Positions 26,001 through 36,148 of a DNA stretch of 64,000 bases are shown in pieces. The translations under genes and the position numbers were made by a program. How positions within the stretch are numbered: position 1 is the stretch's first letter; each line of letters starts with the position of its first letter. This DNA comes from Litoditis marina (lineage: Eukaryota > Nematoda > Chromadorea > Rhabditida > Rhabditidae). A model generated the notes under the pieces. It saw only the letters and a list, made by a program, of their open reading frames with translations, ran no database searches and was not told the origin of the DNA. The DNA lies in NCBI GenBank assembly GCA_964036275.1, contig OZ038439.1:16476330-16540329 (forward strand), given 5' to 3'.

Positions 26001-28216
26001 GTTGTTAGTAGTACAGAGCGAACTTTCAATCTGGTTTGGATTAGAAATCGAAAATGTCGTAAATGTGGGTAGCGCCAGTCTTTGCGCCGGATACGTAATG
26101 CTCGCGAAAAAAAACTGCTCGAGAATTCATGAAAATGATGTCCTCTTCTTTAGAGAAGACGGAAGTGAAGAGGTTCAAAATTAATATTATTTTGCATAAG
26201 ATTCCAATGTACTAGTAACGATTTTTTGAAATATTTGAAAAGTGTTTCATGCGAAAATGAATGAAAGAGACAAAACTTGTACGTGATTAGCAGAAAGGTT
26301 TTGAAAATCTTTGCTTCAGTTTGAAATCATATTTAAAATAAATTTATATAGTTGGGTCTCAAACTTCTCGTGAATTTGTATTTTTTGAACAGGAAAAACA
26401 CTCCCAATAGGAATAACGAACTGCATATTATTTTCCATCCAAGAGTCAAAAATCATGAAATTGATCATAAAATGAAACTCACAAAATAAGGATAAAGTAT
26501 ATCCTACCTAGCAGAATAGCCCATTTGTCCACCATGTGTAGCCTTTTGGTTTATTGACATTCGCAACTTAAATTCAATTAGACTACCGCCCCGAACTGGA
26601 CGAATATGACGTTTTCACCTTTCGATGAGAAACATATTAGCCTAAACGGTTCTGTCACTTCCGCTCTTTAGTCTGAGTGTCAGGTATCCGAAAAAGTTTT
26701 AAAAAGTTCAAAGAATGATAACTATTTCATATCTAGGCTAAAAGTTCGCTAAATGTTTTATAGAGAAAACACAGGTTTAGTTTATCATAATGTTTTCCTT
26801 TACAATTTCTATTTTACACCTTTCAACAGAGAAACATATTAGCTTAAACGGTTCTGTCACTTCCGCTCTTTAGTCTGTGTGTCAGGTATCCGAAAAAAAT
26901 GGATGATGGCATCATAATGCATATCTAATTTTTGTTCTGCTTCGACTGACGGCCAAAACGTTCGGAAACTGCCAAGTTTTAATTGGGCATGTGATTCACG
27001 CTAGGATGTCTGAAAAGTGGCGGAGTTTCTAGCAAAGTAGCCTATGGCTTTTTGGAGTCAGTTTCGACTGAAATCAGAGAGAAAAACTTTGTATATAGAA
27101 CATTTATACTATGTAATATGCCTACTAGTTAACAATTCCAACAAAACATGTATAGCTTCTCTTGTACTTTGAACTGTGCGAATAGTCACGCAAATGGTGT
27201 TTTGAGATAGATTAAACAGGTTTGTGCGAGTGTCATGAGATTAGTTTACTTCAGAGAAAAACGCTCGGATATGCTTCACCTGTTCTCAGAACTCAATGTT
27301 CAGTTGGAATAAAACAGAGTCGACGAAAAAGTAAGAACCAGAGTGATACCTTATCCAAGTGATACACCCAAGTGAATAAACAGTTCTAATTTCCGCTGTT
27401 CTCAGTTATGAAACGGGTTCTTAGTTATGGAACTTGCAAAAACTATTGTAATAAATCATTATTAGTTAAAAGAAAATACATAAATCGTTTCAATGAAAAG
27501 AACAAGTGTGAATGTGAGAATGTGCAACCGTCTCACAGGGGTCAGCCAGATCAAACTACAAAAAGCAGCATGATCAAACTACCCTTTGTGGAATTAAATA
27601 TAGCTCTGAACCGCTGCGTTTGTAGTTTTATTCCGTCATATTATGTGGCACTTCTTTTATATAAAATGTTTATATAAATTCCATTTATATGAAAGTATTT
27701 TGTCCTGTGTCTCTCTAATTTGAACACAAATTAAAATAATACACAATTCTTCTGTCGTGATTTGAGAACTGAAGCATGCATGCCGATCAAACTGTAACGG
27801 AGAAACTGTCATCCCATATACCAAAATGGGCCCCGGAGTTTCAGCACGTTTCACATAACTGCATTTGCTGGTATGTAACAAAATTTTAGTATATAGAACT
27901 AATCAGTGTTTTGAATCAGTACTTGTGTGAAAGTTTTACAAATCTTCTCACGCAGTAATTAATGTTTACCTGAGGTTGTGGAACCGAATTAAACTGTTTT
28001 TATTCGCGTTCAACCATGTTTTTCCAACACTGGTAGATGTGGCACTTCAATATAGAACATTTTACATACTTTATCTGAATATAATGATTCAACAACTAAA
28101 GTTCTGTTAAGTTATGTATTTCAAAAGCAAATAAAAGTTCCCACCTCTGCTGGAATAAACGGTGAATCGTGATCCCCTACTGATGCCCAGGGCACCCGCA
28201 CGCACCGCGGCCATTT
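19462..28216 (-). CDS. Small-conductance calcium-activated K+ channel (SK/KCNL family)
   Basis: Thirteen exons join in phase (given high to low): 28216-28145 (ATG at 28214), 24538-24411, 24032-23925, 23661-23566, 23296-23188, 22921-22767, 22369-22212, 21947-21884, 21800-21720, 21163-21054, 20673-20533, 19983-19914, 19617-19462. They give 481 residues. S1 is in LCDWTLFLSLSGLVLAMI (from residue 67). S2 follows in FVLRILCMFLTVILLL. DNWRIG and IPMFLRVYILCR match SK S2-S4 landmarks. RFVMKSQL precedes S5, and the pore is TFFSIGYGDV (GYGD near 302-305). S6 is followed by AAARVLQNTWR, aligned with the SK calmodulin-binding segment, and a C-terminal coiled coil. SK channels open through bound calmodulin when cytosolic Ca2+ rises and repolarise excitable cells. 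Which C. elegans kcnl gene is orthologous cannot be said. The first exon is joined across 3.6 kb by phase and is the weakest part. Confidence 0.85.
19984..20532 (-). other. Channel intron with AT microsatellite and MITE-like element
   Basis: A run of TA dinucleotides occupies about 20005-20039. The inverted-repeat element at 20339-20480 is described separately. No coding sequence is seen. Confidence 0.7.
20339..20480. mobile_element. MITE-like inverted-repeat element
   Basis: Terminal arms of about 37-40 bases face each other: AGGTGAAAAATGAATGGCCT...ACCATAATATGG at 20339-20375 and CCATCATAATATGGT...GGCCATTCACTTTTCACCT at 20441-20480. The total is 142 bases with no coding capacity. A non-autonomous DNA transposon is likely. 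No clear target-site duplication is visible. Confidence 0.7.
20875..20945 (-). pseudogene. Partial intronic copy of the S6 exon of the SK channel
   Basis: This copies the 3' part of exon 21163-21054, 130 bases downstream of its donor. It reads SSEKRVNHLIAENQLS, identical to the real exon, with third-position changes only (AGA/AGG, GTC/GTA, CTC/CTG, ATC/ATT, GCT/GCA). Two more silent changes lie upstream (TTG/TTA, TCG/TCA) before a net two-base frame disruption. GTGAAG at the end could act as a donor in the correct phase. It could be a decaying duplicate or a used mini-exon that lacks S6. Confidence 0.6.
21477..21668. mobile_element. Foldback element with perfect 20-base ends and GGTTAAC repeats
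   Basis: Ends AACCCGGTATTTCGTTAACC (21478-21497) and its exact complement (21649-21668) enclose two opposed arrays rich in GGTTAAC/GTTAACC and ATTAACC. The 192 bases would form a long imperfect hairpin. It lies in the intron between the pore exon and the S6 exon of the channel. Non-autonomous foldback DNA is the likely class. Confidence 0.75.
21720..21800 (-). CDS. Pore exon of the SK channel
   Basis: The exon encodes TFFSIGYGDVQVQTYCGRGL then AMLTAIV in 27 codons, phase 0 at both ends. SIGYGD is the K+ selectivity filter, and QTYCGRG matches the SK post-filter segment (TYCGKG). The donor is GTTCGT, weaker than most here; an upstream GTGGTT in the same frame would drop one residue. Confidence 0.92.
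25728..25926 (-). mobile_element. tRNA-derived SINE-like element, copy 1
   Basis: On the - strand a tRNA-like body carries an A-box-like TAGCGCAGAGGTTAGCGCCC and a B-box GGTTCGATTCC, followed by CGGCGAGAGAC. The seven bases before the D-arm do not pair properly with the 3' acceptor end, so it is not a functional tRNA. It shares about 190 bases with 30538-30730, including the non-tRNA segment (CTGTATATCTCACTTT, TGTGTACGCACACA) and the 3' tail TATAAATTTGGCAC. A tRNA head plus a shared unrelated body is the SINE plan. Confidence 0.65.
26616..26898. repeat. 81-base direct repeat
   Basis: Copies at 26616-26696 and 26817-26898 share AGAAACATATTAGC, CTAAACGGTTCTGTCACTTC and GTCAGGTATCCGAAAAA. They lie in the first channel intron with no coding content. 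Confidence 0.8.
28145..28216 (-). CDS. Probable first coding exon of the SK channel
   Basis: The acceptor is TTTTCTAG/AA just before ATG at 28214. The exon encodes MAAVRAGALGISRGSRFTVY then SSR and ends in phase 1 at AGAG/GTGGGA, exactly the phase exon 24538-24411 needs (SSR-G-DWSHHEP). An acceptor immediately before the ATG suggests SL trans-splicing or a 5' UTR exon upstream. Extra exons may lie in the 3.6-kb intron that follows. Confidence 0.55.
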
Positions 28217-28222
28217 CTAGAA

Positions 28223-28223
<1 letters not shown>

Positions 28224-28262
<39 letters not shown>
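28224..28262. repeat. ATA/TAA trinucleotide microsatellite
   Basis: About thirteen TAA units lie immediately upstream of the first channel exon, continuing into imperfect ATA-rich DNA to about 28320. This places low-complexity sequence across the likely trans-splice or branch region. Confidence 0.85.
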
Positions 28263-28569
28263 TAATAACAATAAAAATAATAATTATAACAATTATAATT
28301 ATAATGATTACAATTATAATTTTTGCTTATTTCACATATTTAACAAAACACAAAAAACATATGTAAAATTTGGGTGAGCAACATGAATACTCTCCAGAAT
28401 GAGTAATGTGTAAAATTTATTGCAGCTCCGAAACATTATCTATTGTCAAGTTTTCTTACTATTCTCTCAAGGTAAGACCAACTGTAAACCCCCTGAAGCA
28501 TACAAAGATACGATAGCAAGCTGCTAGTGAGATTTCATTTTTTCCGTTCAGTTCTCATGGCTTAGTCAT

Positions 28570-28692
28570 TTAAAGAAGGACGATTATGTGGTCCAATCGC
28601 AACGCTTCAGTCCTTTAAACCGCAATATATTTTTCAATTGCAGTTTAAAGAACCGATGTAACGGGATTGGTCCACATAATCGTCCTTCTTTA
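28570..28692. mobile_element. Short hairpin MITE
   Basis: Arms TTAAAGAAGGACGATTATGT/GGTCCAAT and ATTGGTCC/ACATAATCGTCCTTCTTTAA pair with one mismatch around an inner pair built on CCTTTAAACCGCAAT/ATTGCAGTTTAAAG. A related partial copy at about 30042-30130 keeps the inner hairpin and one outer arm. Confidence 0.75.
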
Positions 28693-28895
28693 ACGGCGAA
28701 ACGATGCAAGCAAAATTTAACCCATAAGTTTTGATTAGTATAGGAAAATTTACTGTTAACTTAATTATAACTACTCTTTCTAGATTGCTGTTAACCTAAT
28801 TATAACGTTTTTGAACATATTAGTTCATTAACTCATACTCTATTAACCCAGTAACATTTTCTTATTCTAATAGACATTTTGGTCTTACTCATAGT

Positions 28896-29223
28896 TACTG
28901 GTCCAGCTGGGAAGGTAAACGAGGAAGATAGAACGATTAAAAGGCCGTTATTTATCCTCCATGTTTTCGCTATCTGATTCATTCTTGCGTACTACTACCC
29001 TTTTATACGTTTTTTTTAAATTAGAGAACCATTGTTTTCTTAATAAATTTTCACGATCAGGACTAAACTGAAACCTGTGAGCGTGAACATAAGAAGCTTG
29101 CATTTAGAAACTGCTACTAAGTTCACGTGATTTCCACGTTTCACGTGATAAGTTCACTCACTCATGATGACTGGTCCGGCTGGGAAGGTAAAGGGGGAAG
29201 ATAAAACGATTAAAGGGCCGTTA
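28896..29223. repeat. 54-base direct repeat
   Basis: ACTGGTCCAGCTGGGAAGGT...GAACGATTAAAAGGCCGTTA (28896-28950) recurs as ACTGGTCCGGCTGGGAAGGT...AAACGATTAAAGGGCCGTTA (29170-29223). No function is apparent; remnant mobile DNA is possible. Confidence 0.7.
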
Positions 29224-29582
29224 ATCACGGTGGTTCACCATGGATACGACTAGAGTATTGTAGGGGGCAACAAAAGACGTGGCGGAGAAAAGGTGAGAAA
29301 AGAGAGAGAGAGAGAGAGAGAATGAGAGAGGGAGAAGGGGGAGAGGGGGGGGGAGGGAGAGAGAAAACGTGAATAGAAAAAGGTGAAGAGAAGAAAAATG
29401 TAGAGAAAGGAAGAGTTGAGAAAAAATTGAAGAGAAAATCCGTGTTCACGATGTGCAAAAACAGTACAATGAGAGGAAAGGGAAGTGTACCACAGATAGA
29501 AAAAGAGCAAAAAAAGTCACCTACTTGACATTTCGTCCTATCTGAAACCGCTCAGGAGAGGTATGATGTAGTTCTCTTGCAG

Positions 29583-29679
29583 GGAGGTAATGGCGGCAAA
29601 GATAAAAGCGGAAACATAAGCTCGTGTAGAGAAATGTCCGCAATTTCCGGAGAACCACTTCCCGATGACTTGAGCGATG
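29583..29679 (+). CDS. Orphan exon-like block, strand ambiguous
   Basis: On + it has a strong acceptor (TTCTCTTGCAG), an open phase (GGNGGKDKSGNISS...EPLPDDLSD) and a donor (GATG/GTAATG), giving 97 bases. On - the same DNA also reads open for about 44 codons (IAQVIGKWFSGNCGHFSTRA...), though its splice signals there are poor. No neighbouring exon in either direction was found. It could be an alternative 5' exon, a gene remnant or chance. Confidence 0.25.
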
Positions 29680-30041
29680 GTAATGTTAAACTTATTTGAA
29701 TAAAAATGTAACATTCAGTTTATGATGTTATTGATATTGCCGTCCTATTCCAACATGTTCCATTTTCACTACAATAGTTTAGATGCGAGTCAACTGAAAT
29801 GCTAAAAAGCTCCCCATGACCTGAAGATGGAAGAGTTATGCTTCCATCCCTTTGGGGTTTTCAGTTTATTCCTATTTCACGGAAGATTATTATTATGTGC
29901 TATTACTTAGTGGAATAAATATTATTATGATTATAAAAAAGCTTCAAGTTTATTTTATTTCTGTAAATAGTTTCACAGTAGGATAGCAGGATGACGATAA
30001 AATATAGTTAAAAAAGAACGTTAATGTGAACCAGTCTCGTG

Positions 30042-30130
30042 TCAACGGTCCTTTAAACTGCACTTGAAAAATGTATTGCAGTTTAAAGGACTGAAGCTTT
30101 TTTATTGGACCACCTAATCGTCTTTCTTTA
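30042..30130. mobile_element. Partial copy of the 28570 hairpin element
   Basis: It contains GGTCCTTTAAACTGCA facing TGCAGTTTAAAGGACT, then TTATTGGACCACCTAATCGT and CTTTCTTTAAA, matching the inner hairpin and the right arm of the element at 28570-28692. The left outer arm is missing. Confidence 0.65.
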
Positions 30131-30537
30131 AAATAGAAATTTGTACATTTGACATAATAAGGCTCGCTTATGGAAAAGCAAGCCAAAACAACGAATGGGC
30201 GCTGTCTGTAGTTTGGTGATCTCTACGGATCAAACTACATACTCTGCCTAGTCACTGCTTTATTATCTTTAAATTTTTTTACATCAGTATTAATGTATAA
30301 GTCAGTTTTTGTATTCCTAAATTCATTCGCGACTTGGATTCATGCTGAGAGCTGAATGCAAAGGGAGAAGTGGCAAAGTGCCAATTCTCACAGGAGTTAA
30401 TTATAAGCTAAAACCAAATAATTACATTTCGCCATGATGAGATAATTATAATAATTAACTCTGAACAATTTCAGTGAGAATGTGTAATAATGTAGTTTGA
30501 TCGCGGGATCGCCGGTGCTTACAGAATAAACTTGAAG

Positions 30538-30730
30538 CTATAGTCGTCGCCAACGGAAAGGCGGGAGGGTACTGTATATCTCACTTTTCGCTGTGTACGC
30601 ACACATCTCTTCGATTCCAAAGCTTGTCGCTTAGGTGATTTAATAGCGCAGTGGTTAGCGCCCTGCTACGAATCGTTTGCTCGCGCGTTCGATTCCGGTC
30701 GGCGACATAAATTTATAAATTTGGCACTAT
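30538..30730 (+). mobile_element. tRNA-derived SINE-like element, copy 2
   Basis: This copy of the element at 25728-25926 is in opposite orientation, in intergenic DNA. It has TAGCGCAGTGGTTAGCGCCC and GCGTTCGATTCCGG, then GTCGGCGACATAAATTTATA and TTTGGCACTATA. GTCGC before the D-arm can pair with GCGAC at the 3' end. The two copies differ at many positions, so the family is not recent. Confidence 0.65.
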
Positions 30731-31144
30731 AACGGACAGTTTGCGAGTGAATGAGTTTAAATTCCGAACAAAAAAGGAGTAGAGTTGGTCCCGTGCGTCT
30801 ACCTAAGAGTAGGTATTGAACATTTTCTCAGAGGGGTTCAACTGATGATATCACAACCCTATGAGAAAATCCAAAAATTCTCCCGAATCAGGGTCGGAAC
30901 GATTTTAAGTTCAACTTATCCTGAGCAAATTGATATAACTATGTTACACACGTAGTATATTTCTATATTCATGACAAAGTTGGTTGAATATATAGAAAAT
31001 AATAAAGTCTGGTTGATTAGTTTTCTGGTTTACTGAAATGTTACATGCATTTTGAGTGTCATTATTATGATGTGGGATATTAACCAAAAGAAAAATGAAT
31101 GGAGTCAATGATGCGCATTATGATTTTCCTGAGGGCAGACTTCC

Positions 31145-31361
31145 GCTATGTCGCTTAGAGCACTTTGAGTATAGTCGCAGTCTAACCAACATCGAAACTA
31201 CCGTAAGACTTTTCTTTTACAGCTTGCTGAAAATTGGTCAAAAAAGGCTATTCCAAAATAATTATCACTTACAAGAGTTACATTTCCGTCAATTGTGTCG
31301 CTTAGAGAACTTCGAGTATAGTCATGGTCAAACCAACGTCCATACTACAGTAGGCTTCTCG
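31145..31361. repeat. Direct repeat of about 70 bases
   Basis: TGTCGCTTAGAGCACTTTGA at 31149 and TGTCGCTTAGAGAACTTCGA at 31296 head two related stretches that both continue into GAGTATAGTC, CCAAC and ACTAC. They give a reading frame with an internal repeat (CRLEHFEYS / CRLENFEYS) on the + strand. No splice signals or homology support a gene. Confidence 0.55.
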
Positions 31362-34300
31362 TAAAACATGAGGGCAAAAAGAGAAAAAGGCCGTTTCAAG
31401 GTCAAAGGTTAGGATTCTCGACTGAGATGGTCAGAATTTTGGATATAAATATAGGTAGTCAACCTGCACCTTGATTTTTATATTCCGAATGCTTACAATG
31501 ATCACTTAAATTACTGAAAAAAACAAATTTTTAATAGATTTAATTTTATTGGTTACGCTTTTCTTCCCATGCGATAGTCTCCAATTCCTAGTTCAGATTA
31601 GGGAGAGAAACTAGTCATTAGTCAGAGAAAAACGAACTGATGCAGTTAAGATACGAGTATCCCAGGGGTTTTCTGCAAAGGATGAGCAGGAATCAGAAAA
31701 TCAAACAATCGACGCTCGTTTAGAAATTACCGTTCCATAAACTTTTTTACTAACTCAACCAATAACGCGATTGACTGATGGTGTCGTTTCTGATCAACAA
31801 AATCACAATCTTCCAATTCGTTCAGTCTTAAATGCCGTTTTAACAACCGCATGTAGTATATAGGATCACCAAACATTAGAAATCTTTTGAAAAACGCAAA
31901 TGTTTCTGTTACTGTTGACCTAACTCAAGCTGTGTTGCTGTGAATAGATCCTGAACATTAAGGCGCACACTTCACTTCCTTATTGACCAAGGGCTTTAGT
32001 TTCCGGTCTCTCAGTGCACGGGTTCGTTGCCTGAGGCGATCATTCAGAACCTTGTCTGGAGGTTCTTAGTCGCCATGTCTGATGGCTTATGGTACAGTTA
32101 TTTAATTGAATGAATAAGTACATATTCACTCTTTCGCACATGGATTAACACGTTGACAGATGTGACACTACAAATATATAGTGTGTGAACCCCTCAAAAC
32201 AGTTAGGAATGCAGCCATGCTGACACCAAACGTATAGAGATGGATCAAGTTGGCGTTGTAGTTTGATTCATTGGTTTACGAACTTTGTGAGGATGCAACG
32301 GGGGTCAAACTAAAATCACAGCGGGATTAGGCGCCATACAACGCATATTCTGACTTATTCGATATGTGTGGTTGACAACGTTCACATTGCGTCTAGCTGC
32401 AACTGAAAAAGTTACTAGAACAATTTGAAGTAGATCAGGTGTTAATTTCGAGTACGATGTTAAAAATACATGTTTTATATAGCATGAACATATTGATAAC
32501 ATAGAAATGAAGGGCAGGTGAAAAGTATTTTGCCGGCTCTTTCGCGAGGTCGTTATTAGACGTAATAGCCTATCGAATATGCCGTGGCTCTCATGGGAAT
32601 TTTCAGTGTAGAAACGCGACTGTTGCCAAAAAAGAGAAATTGGAATAGAAAACATATAAAATAGAACAGAAATGGAATAAAGAGTGTAAGGTAAACTGCA
32701 TGATTAATCTTGAAGTAGATCGAATCCTGCATTTAGGACACTCTTTCGCGAGACTTGCGGCGGGAGGGAAGAGCAGGGAAATAGCGTATGTTTGGGGAGA
32801 CGCAGTTTATGATCCGACAATCGGAATATTTATGAATACGACCTCACATACTAATGTTTAGTCGTGTAACCGTTGTAATGAAACCCGCAATTTGTATATT
32901 TAGTTCCACCGTGCAGTTGGAAACTTCGGAACCCATCTGGCAAGCATAAATGGAATTGGCGCTATTCACAATGGATCACGAATAATTGCCTTTAATAGTT
33001 TTGTTGACGAAATGGCGCGGACAAACTTGACTTGAAATAACTATTCTAAAGAATATTTAGACGCTCTAGCGTAATTTGAATAAGAATAATGAACTTGCAA
33101 CCTAGAGTGCATAAGAAACAACTTATGGTAAGAAGCTCACTATAGAAGGTGACCATGTAGTGAGAGCTGATCTGCTGGAACAACAGAGATATTGGCAGTT
33201 ATTACTGACAAACAGTGAGGTCAAGTTACGGACACATCGTTCGTTTTTTGTCTTTCGATTGAGTGAACCCTGTATACATCTCCTGAACAAAGATCCCAAG
33301 TGTCCAACTTCACTTTCTCACTAGTTTTAGAATTCCGTAAAACAACTTTTCATTTCTCTTGGCTCGAACAATGGCTTAAGACGTGTAATTGGGATATCGC
33401 TTCGCATCGCACAGATAGGTTAATTGGAAAGGGCAGATTTATCAGAAATGAGAAATTGCTAGAGCGTGAGATGCCGGCATGGATTCAGAAATTTGAACCA
33501 GCCTAGTGAGTACTAAAAGTGGGAAGGATTTTGGTTCGTGAATCGAGAGAATCGAGAGGTTCACTTACGTGAACCCCGGATACATTATCGTGATAAACTA
33601 CAGTAGACAAAAAATAAAATGGTCCTGAATAAAAATGTGTAAAAATGGATTATGTTGCGATAGAAAGCGAACACCCTCCATAAAAACCTCTTAAAACGGA
33701 AAGAGGAAAGCGCTTTCGACGCTTTTCAACCCAACTTGAAACACTACACCGACATCGTTCTCAGATAGCCAAATCCTAAATTTGATGAATGGAAACAAAA
33801 TCTCAATCACATCGTATTGTCAGTGAATTGTATGTTGAAAGGATTTCAACTAGGATAGTTTAGTATACTTATTGAATCCCGAGTGAGTTCGAAAGTTTAT
33901 TAAGAAAAAAAAAGAAAAGAAAAAAGATTCGAAGTTCCGAGCGAAGTGCATTCAGCATTCCGGTGGAAAGTACTGTTTTTTCGTTGAAGACGTTGAATGA
34001 GTAGACTGAGTGTTGGGATGGTTAAGATTAAAAAGAAAACTAAATTTATTTGTGTTTTCATCTAAACACGCAAAACCACGAATACTGAAGTGAATCAGTT
34101 CGCGTATGTTAGGTAGCGTGCCGACTACAAGCTATATCAATAACAAATAGGAAATTATTCATCACAAAAAGGGAAATAGAGGTGATATCATACTGAGAAT
34201 ATGAACTTTTTAGTCGTGCCAAAAATATTTCCTTTTTTATTCAAAAAAAAACAGAACATTGTATCAGAAAAAAAATTTGGTAATTTGGTTTCATTCACGC

Positions 34301-34883
34301 GAGCGAGTCTAGAGTCTGCCGACGTGAAAATGAATATTAACTAAACTAAAGTTTTTCCAAAGTCCATTTCTTCACATTTTTATTTTATAAGATAATCATT
34401 TTCTCTCTTTCATCTATATAGTAGTTTACCTTCTATGTGATGAAATTTTCTATAGTTTCCAGCGGAAACACGTAAATGACGTGTGAATTGGATTGATTGG
34501 TTCAAAGTGCGGCGGAATGAAAATAATTGAAAGCTGTATTGGGCTGGGCTGGGAGCCGCTCTGGAACGGCACTAATTCTCTCCCACGTTTCAGGCCGGGT
34601 ACATAATTATGTAGATCTATAGAAAAAATGATGAAAAACAAGTCAGATGGAGAAAATATTTAAAACTGTTTTCATTAAAAAAATTATTAGTAAAACATGG
34701 GTATGTAGATTTATAGAGATAAATTTAATAACAAATAGAAAACCTGTTATTGAAACTAGCGCACTCACTCGGTTTTCATTCACAATGAGTCAAAACAAAC
34801 ATTCATATAAAATGTATGTTTTCGACTTTTTTTTTCTTCGTAACAGAGCAAACAGAAAAGATTGTAATAACTTTAATGAAAGG

Positions 34884-34889
34884 TTTATT
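34884..34889 (-). terminator. mig-6: Candidate polyadenylation signal of long papilin
   Basis: TTTATT on + is AATAAA on the coding strand, about 310 bases after the TAG. It is the nearest canonical hexamer I found downstream of the stop. Confidence 0.4.
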
Positions 34890-35195
34890 ATACCAACAAT
34901 TACACAATAAATACAATGGAAAACTTATGTATAAACAATACCAATGATAAGTGAGATTGGGAAGAGGATAAAGCACTCAATTATTGGCAAGGCACATGTG
35001 AAGTGAACTGAGATTAAATAATCCATTATTATTACAAACATAATAAAAATCGATACATAGAAACAAGAACATAGATTTGTATTGGCAATATGCCAAGGTT
35101 CAAGAGTGTTTGGGTAACTCGTGAACTTCTCAGAGACATTTGTAATAAGAGAAACAATATTACGTCATCAATAAAGTAGCTAAACTATGACGTCA

Positions 35196-36148
35196 CTAAA
35201 CTTTCAGACCGTGCATCTGACAGGTTCGGCAGCAGTGAGTACCGTATCTCTTGTTTCCGCACAGGCCGGTCTTGACGATCAGGGAGCAGGTTCCGAAACT
35301 ACCCTTGTCCACGCAAGAGTCATCAGTCACGATGATGCCTGCAAATTGCAAATCCTTTTCAGAAGACACATTATTTTCAGTTTTTCTTTCCAGGTTTTTT
35401 TTCGTGAGGCATGTTTTCAAAGTTTGAAAAACGTTCATAATGCTAGAAGGATGAGATAAAAAAAATTATCGAGTTTTATGGAAGAAGTTTTTTGATTGTA
35501 TTTAGTCGGTACTTTCTTGGAAAAGTGAACGTGGGAATGAAAAACTAAGTGAGTGAGGAATTGGATCAGTTATGCGCTCAAAAGGTTTTTTATCAGTGGT
35601 GCTTTCACGGGTTCTGAGATTTTTCACTGTGAGCTCATTTTCTGTGCCGTCGGTACATTCTTGTGCGTAATAGTATATTTATTGTCATTCAAATGTACCA
35701 ACCGTTGACTTTGACGTGTAGAATATCGGAGAAGAGTCCGTCGGGTCCGACGGCACAGGCGTAGGCGCCGCTGTCGAGGGGAGTGGCATCGCGGATGACT
35801 ACCTGCTCGAACTCGGATTGGGCCTAGAATAGAGAGTATCGGAATGATAAACTTTTGATCTACATCAGTGCTTCAGGATTCAGTAGTCGTAGAGACGAAC
35901 ATACAGAAAAAAATTGAAACACTGTATGATTGAAGCGTGGAAATAAGTGTTGTATTGGATTTTTTGAACGGAAGTGCAAGTTTGTGAAAATAATAGATGT
36001 TTTTGGAATGTAAGCTTGGCAATTGATATTTTTTCATATTTCTCAATGACTTCATTCTCACCTGAACACGTTCGCTGAATGTGAGGAGGTTTCCGTCCTT
36101 GTACCAAACGATGGGTACCTGACCCTCTGATTCACAGGTTAACACAAC
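35196..36148 (-). CDS. mig-6: Papilin exons 50-52: Ig domain and PLAC domain
   Basis: Exons: 36148-36062, 35823-35703, 35338-35196 (residues 2004-2119). The Ig half-domains are [20 protein letters not shown] and [14 protein letters not shown], with the two Ig cysteines, the core Trp and the D-x-G-x-Y-x-C motif. The last exon is the PLAC module, [20 protein letters not shown] then [14 protein letters not shown], six cysteines in the standard spacing, followed by the stop. PLAC closes papilin and several ADAMTS-family proteins. A complement of AATAAA at 34884-34889 would give a 3' UTR of about 310 bases. Confidence 0.93.

Larger units (their letters stand above)
24539..28144 (-). other. Large first intron of the SK channel
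   Basis: This 3.6 kb contains a tRNA-derived SINE-like copy (25728-25926), an 81-base direct repeat (26616 and 26817) and AT-rich DNA. The reading frame at 25291-25608 (+) carries no recognisable domain or splice context. I see no further channel exon, but short ones could be missed. Confidence 0.5.
28217..35195. other. Intergenic region between the channel 5' end and papilin 3' end
   Basis: Seven kilobases with no convincing gene. It contains an ATA microsatellite (about 28224-28262), a hairpin element (28570-28692) and its partial copy (about 30042-30130), a 54-base direct repeat (28896, 29170), a GA-rich tract (29299-29365), one orphan exon-like block (29583-29679), a SINE-like copy (30538) and a direct repeat at 31145/31288. 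From 31.4 to 34.8 kb I see only AT-rich sequence. The channel promoter must lie in its left part. Confidence 0.6.

Noticed and set aside
32305..32655. 116-codon frame on - in the intergenic region
   Set aside because: No domain, no neighbouring exon and composition like the surrounding AT-rich DNA.
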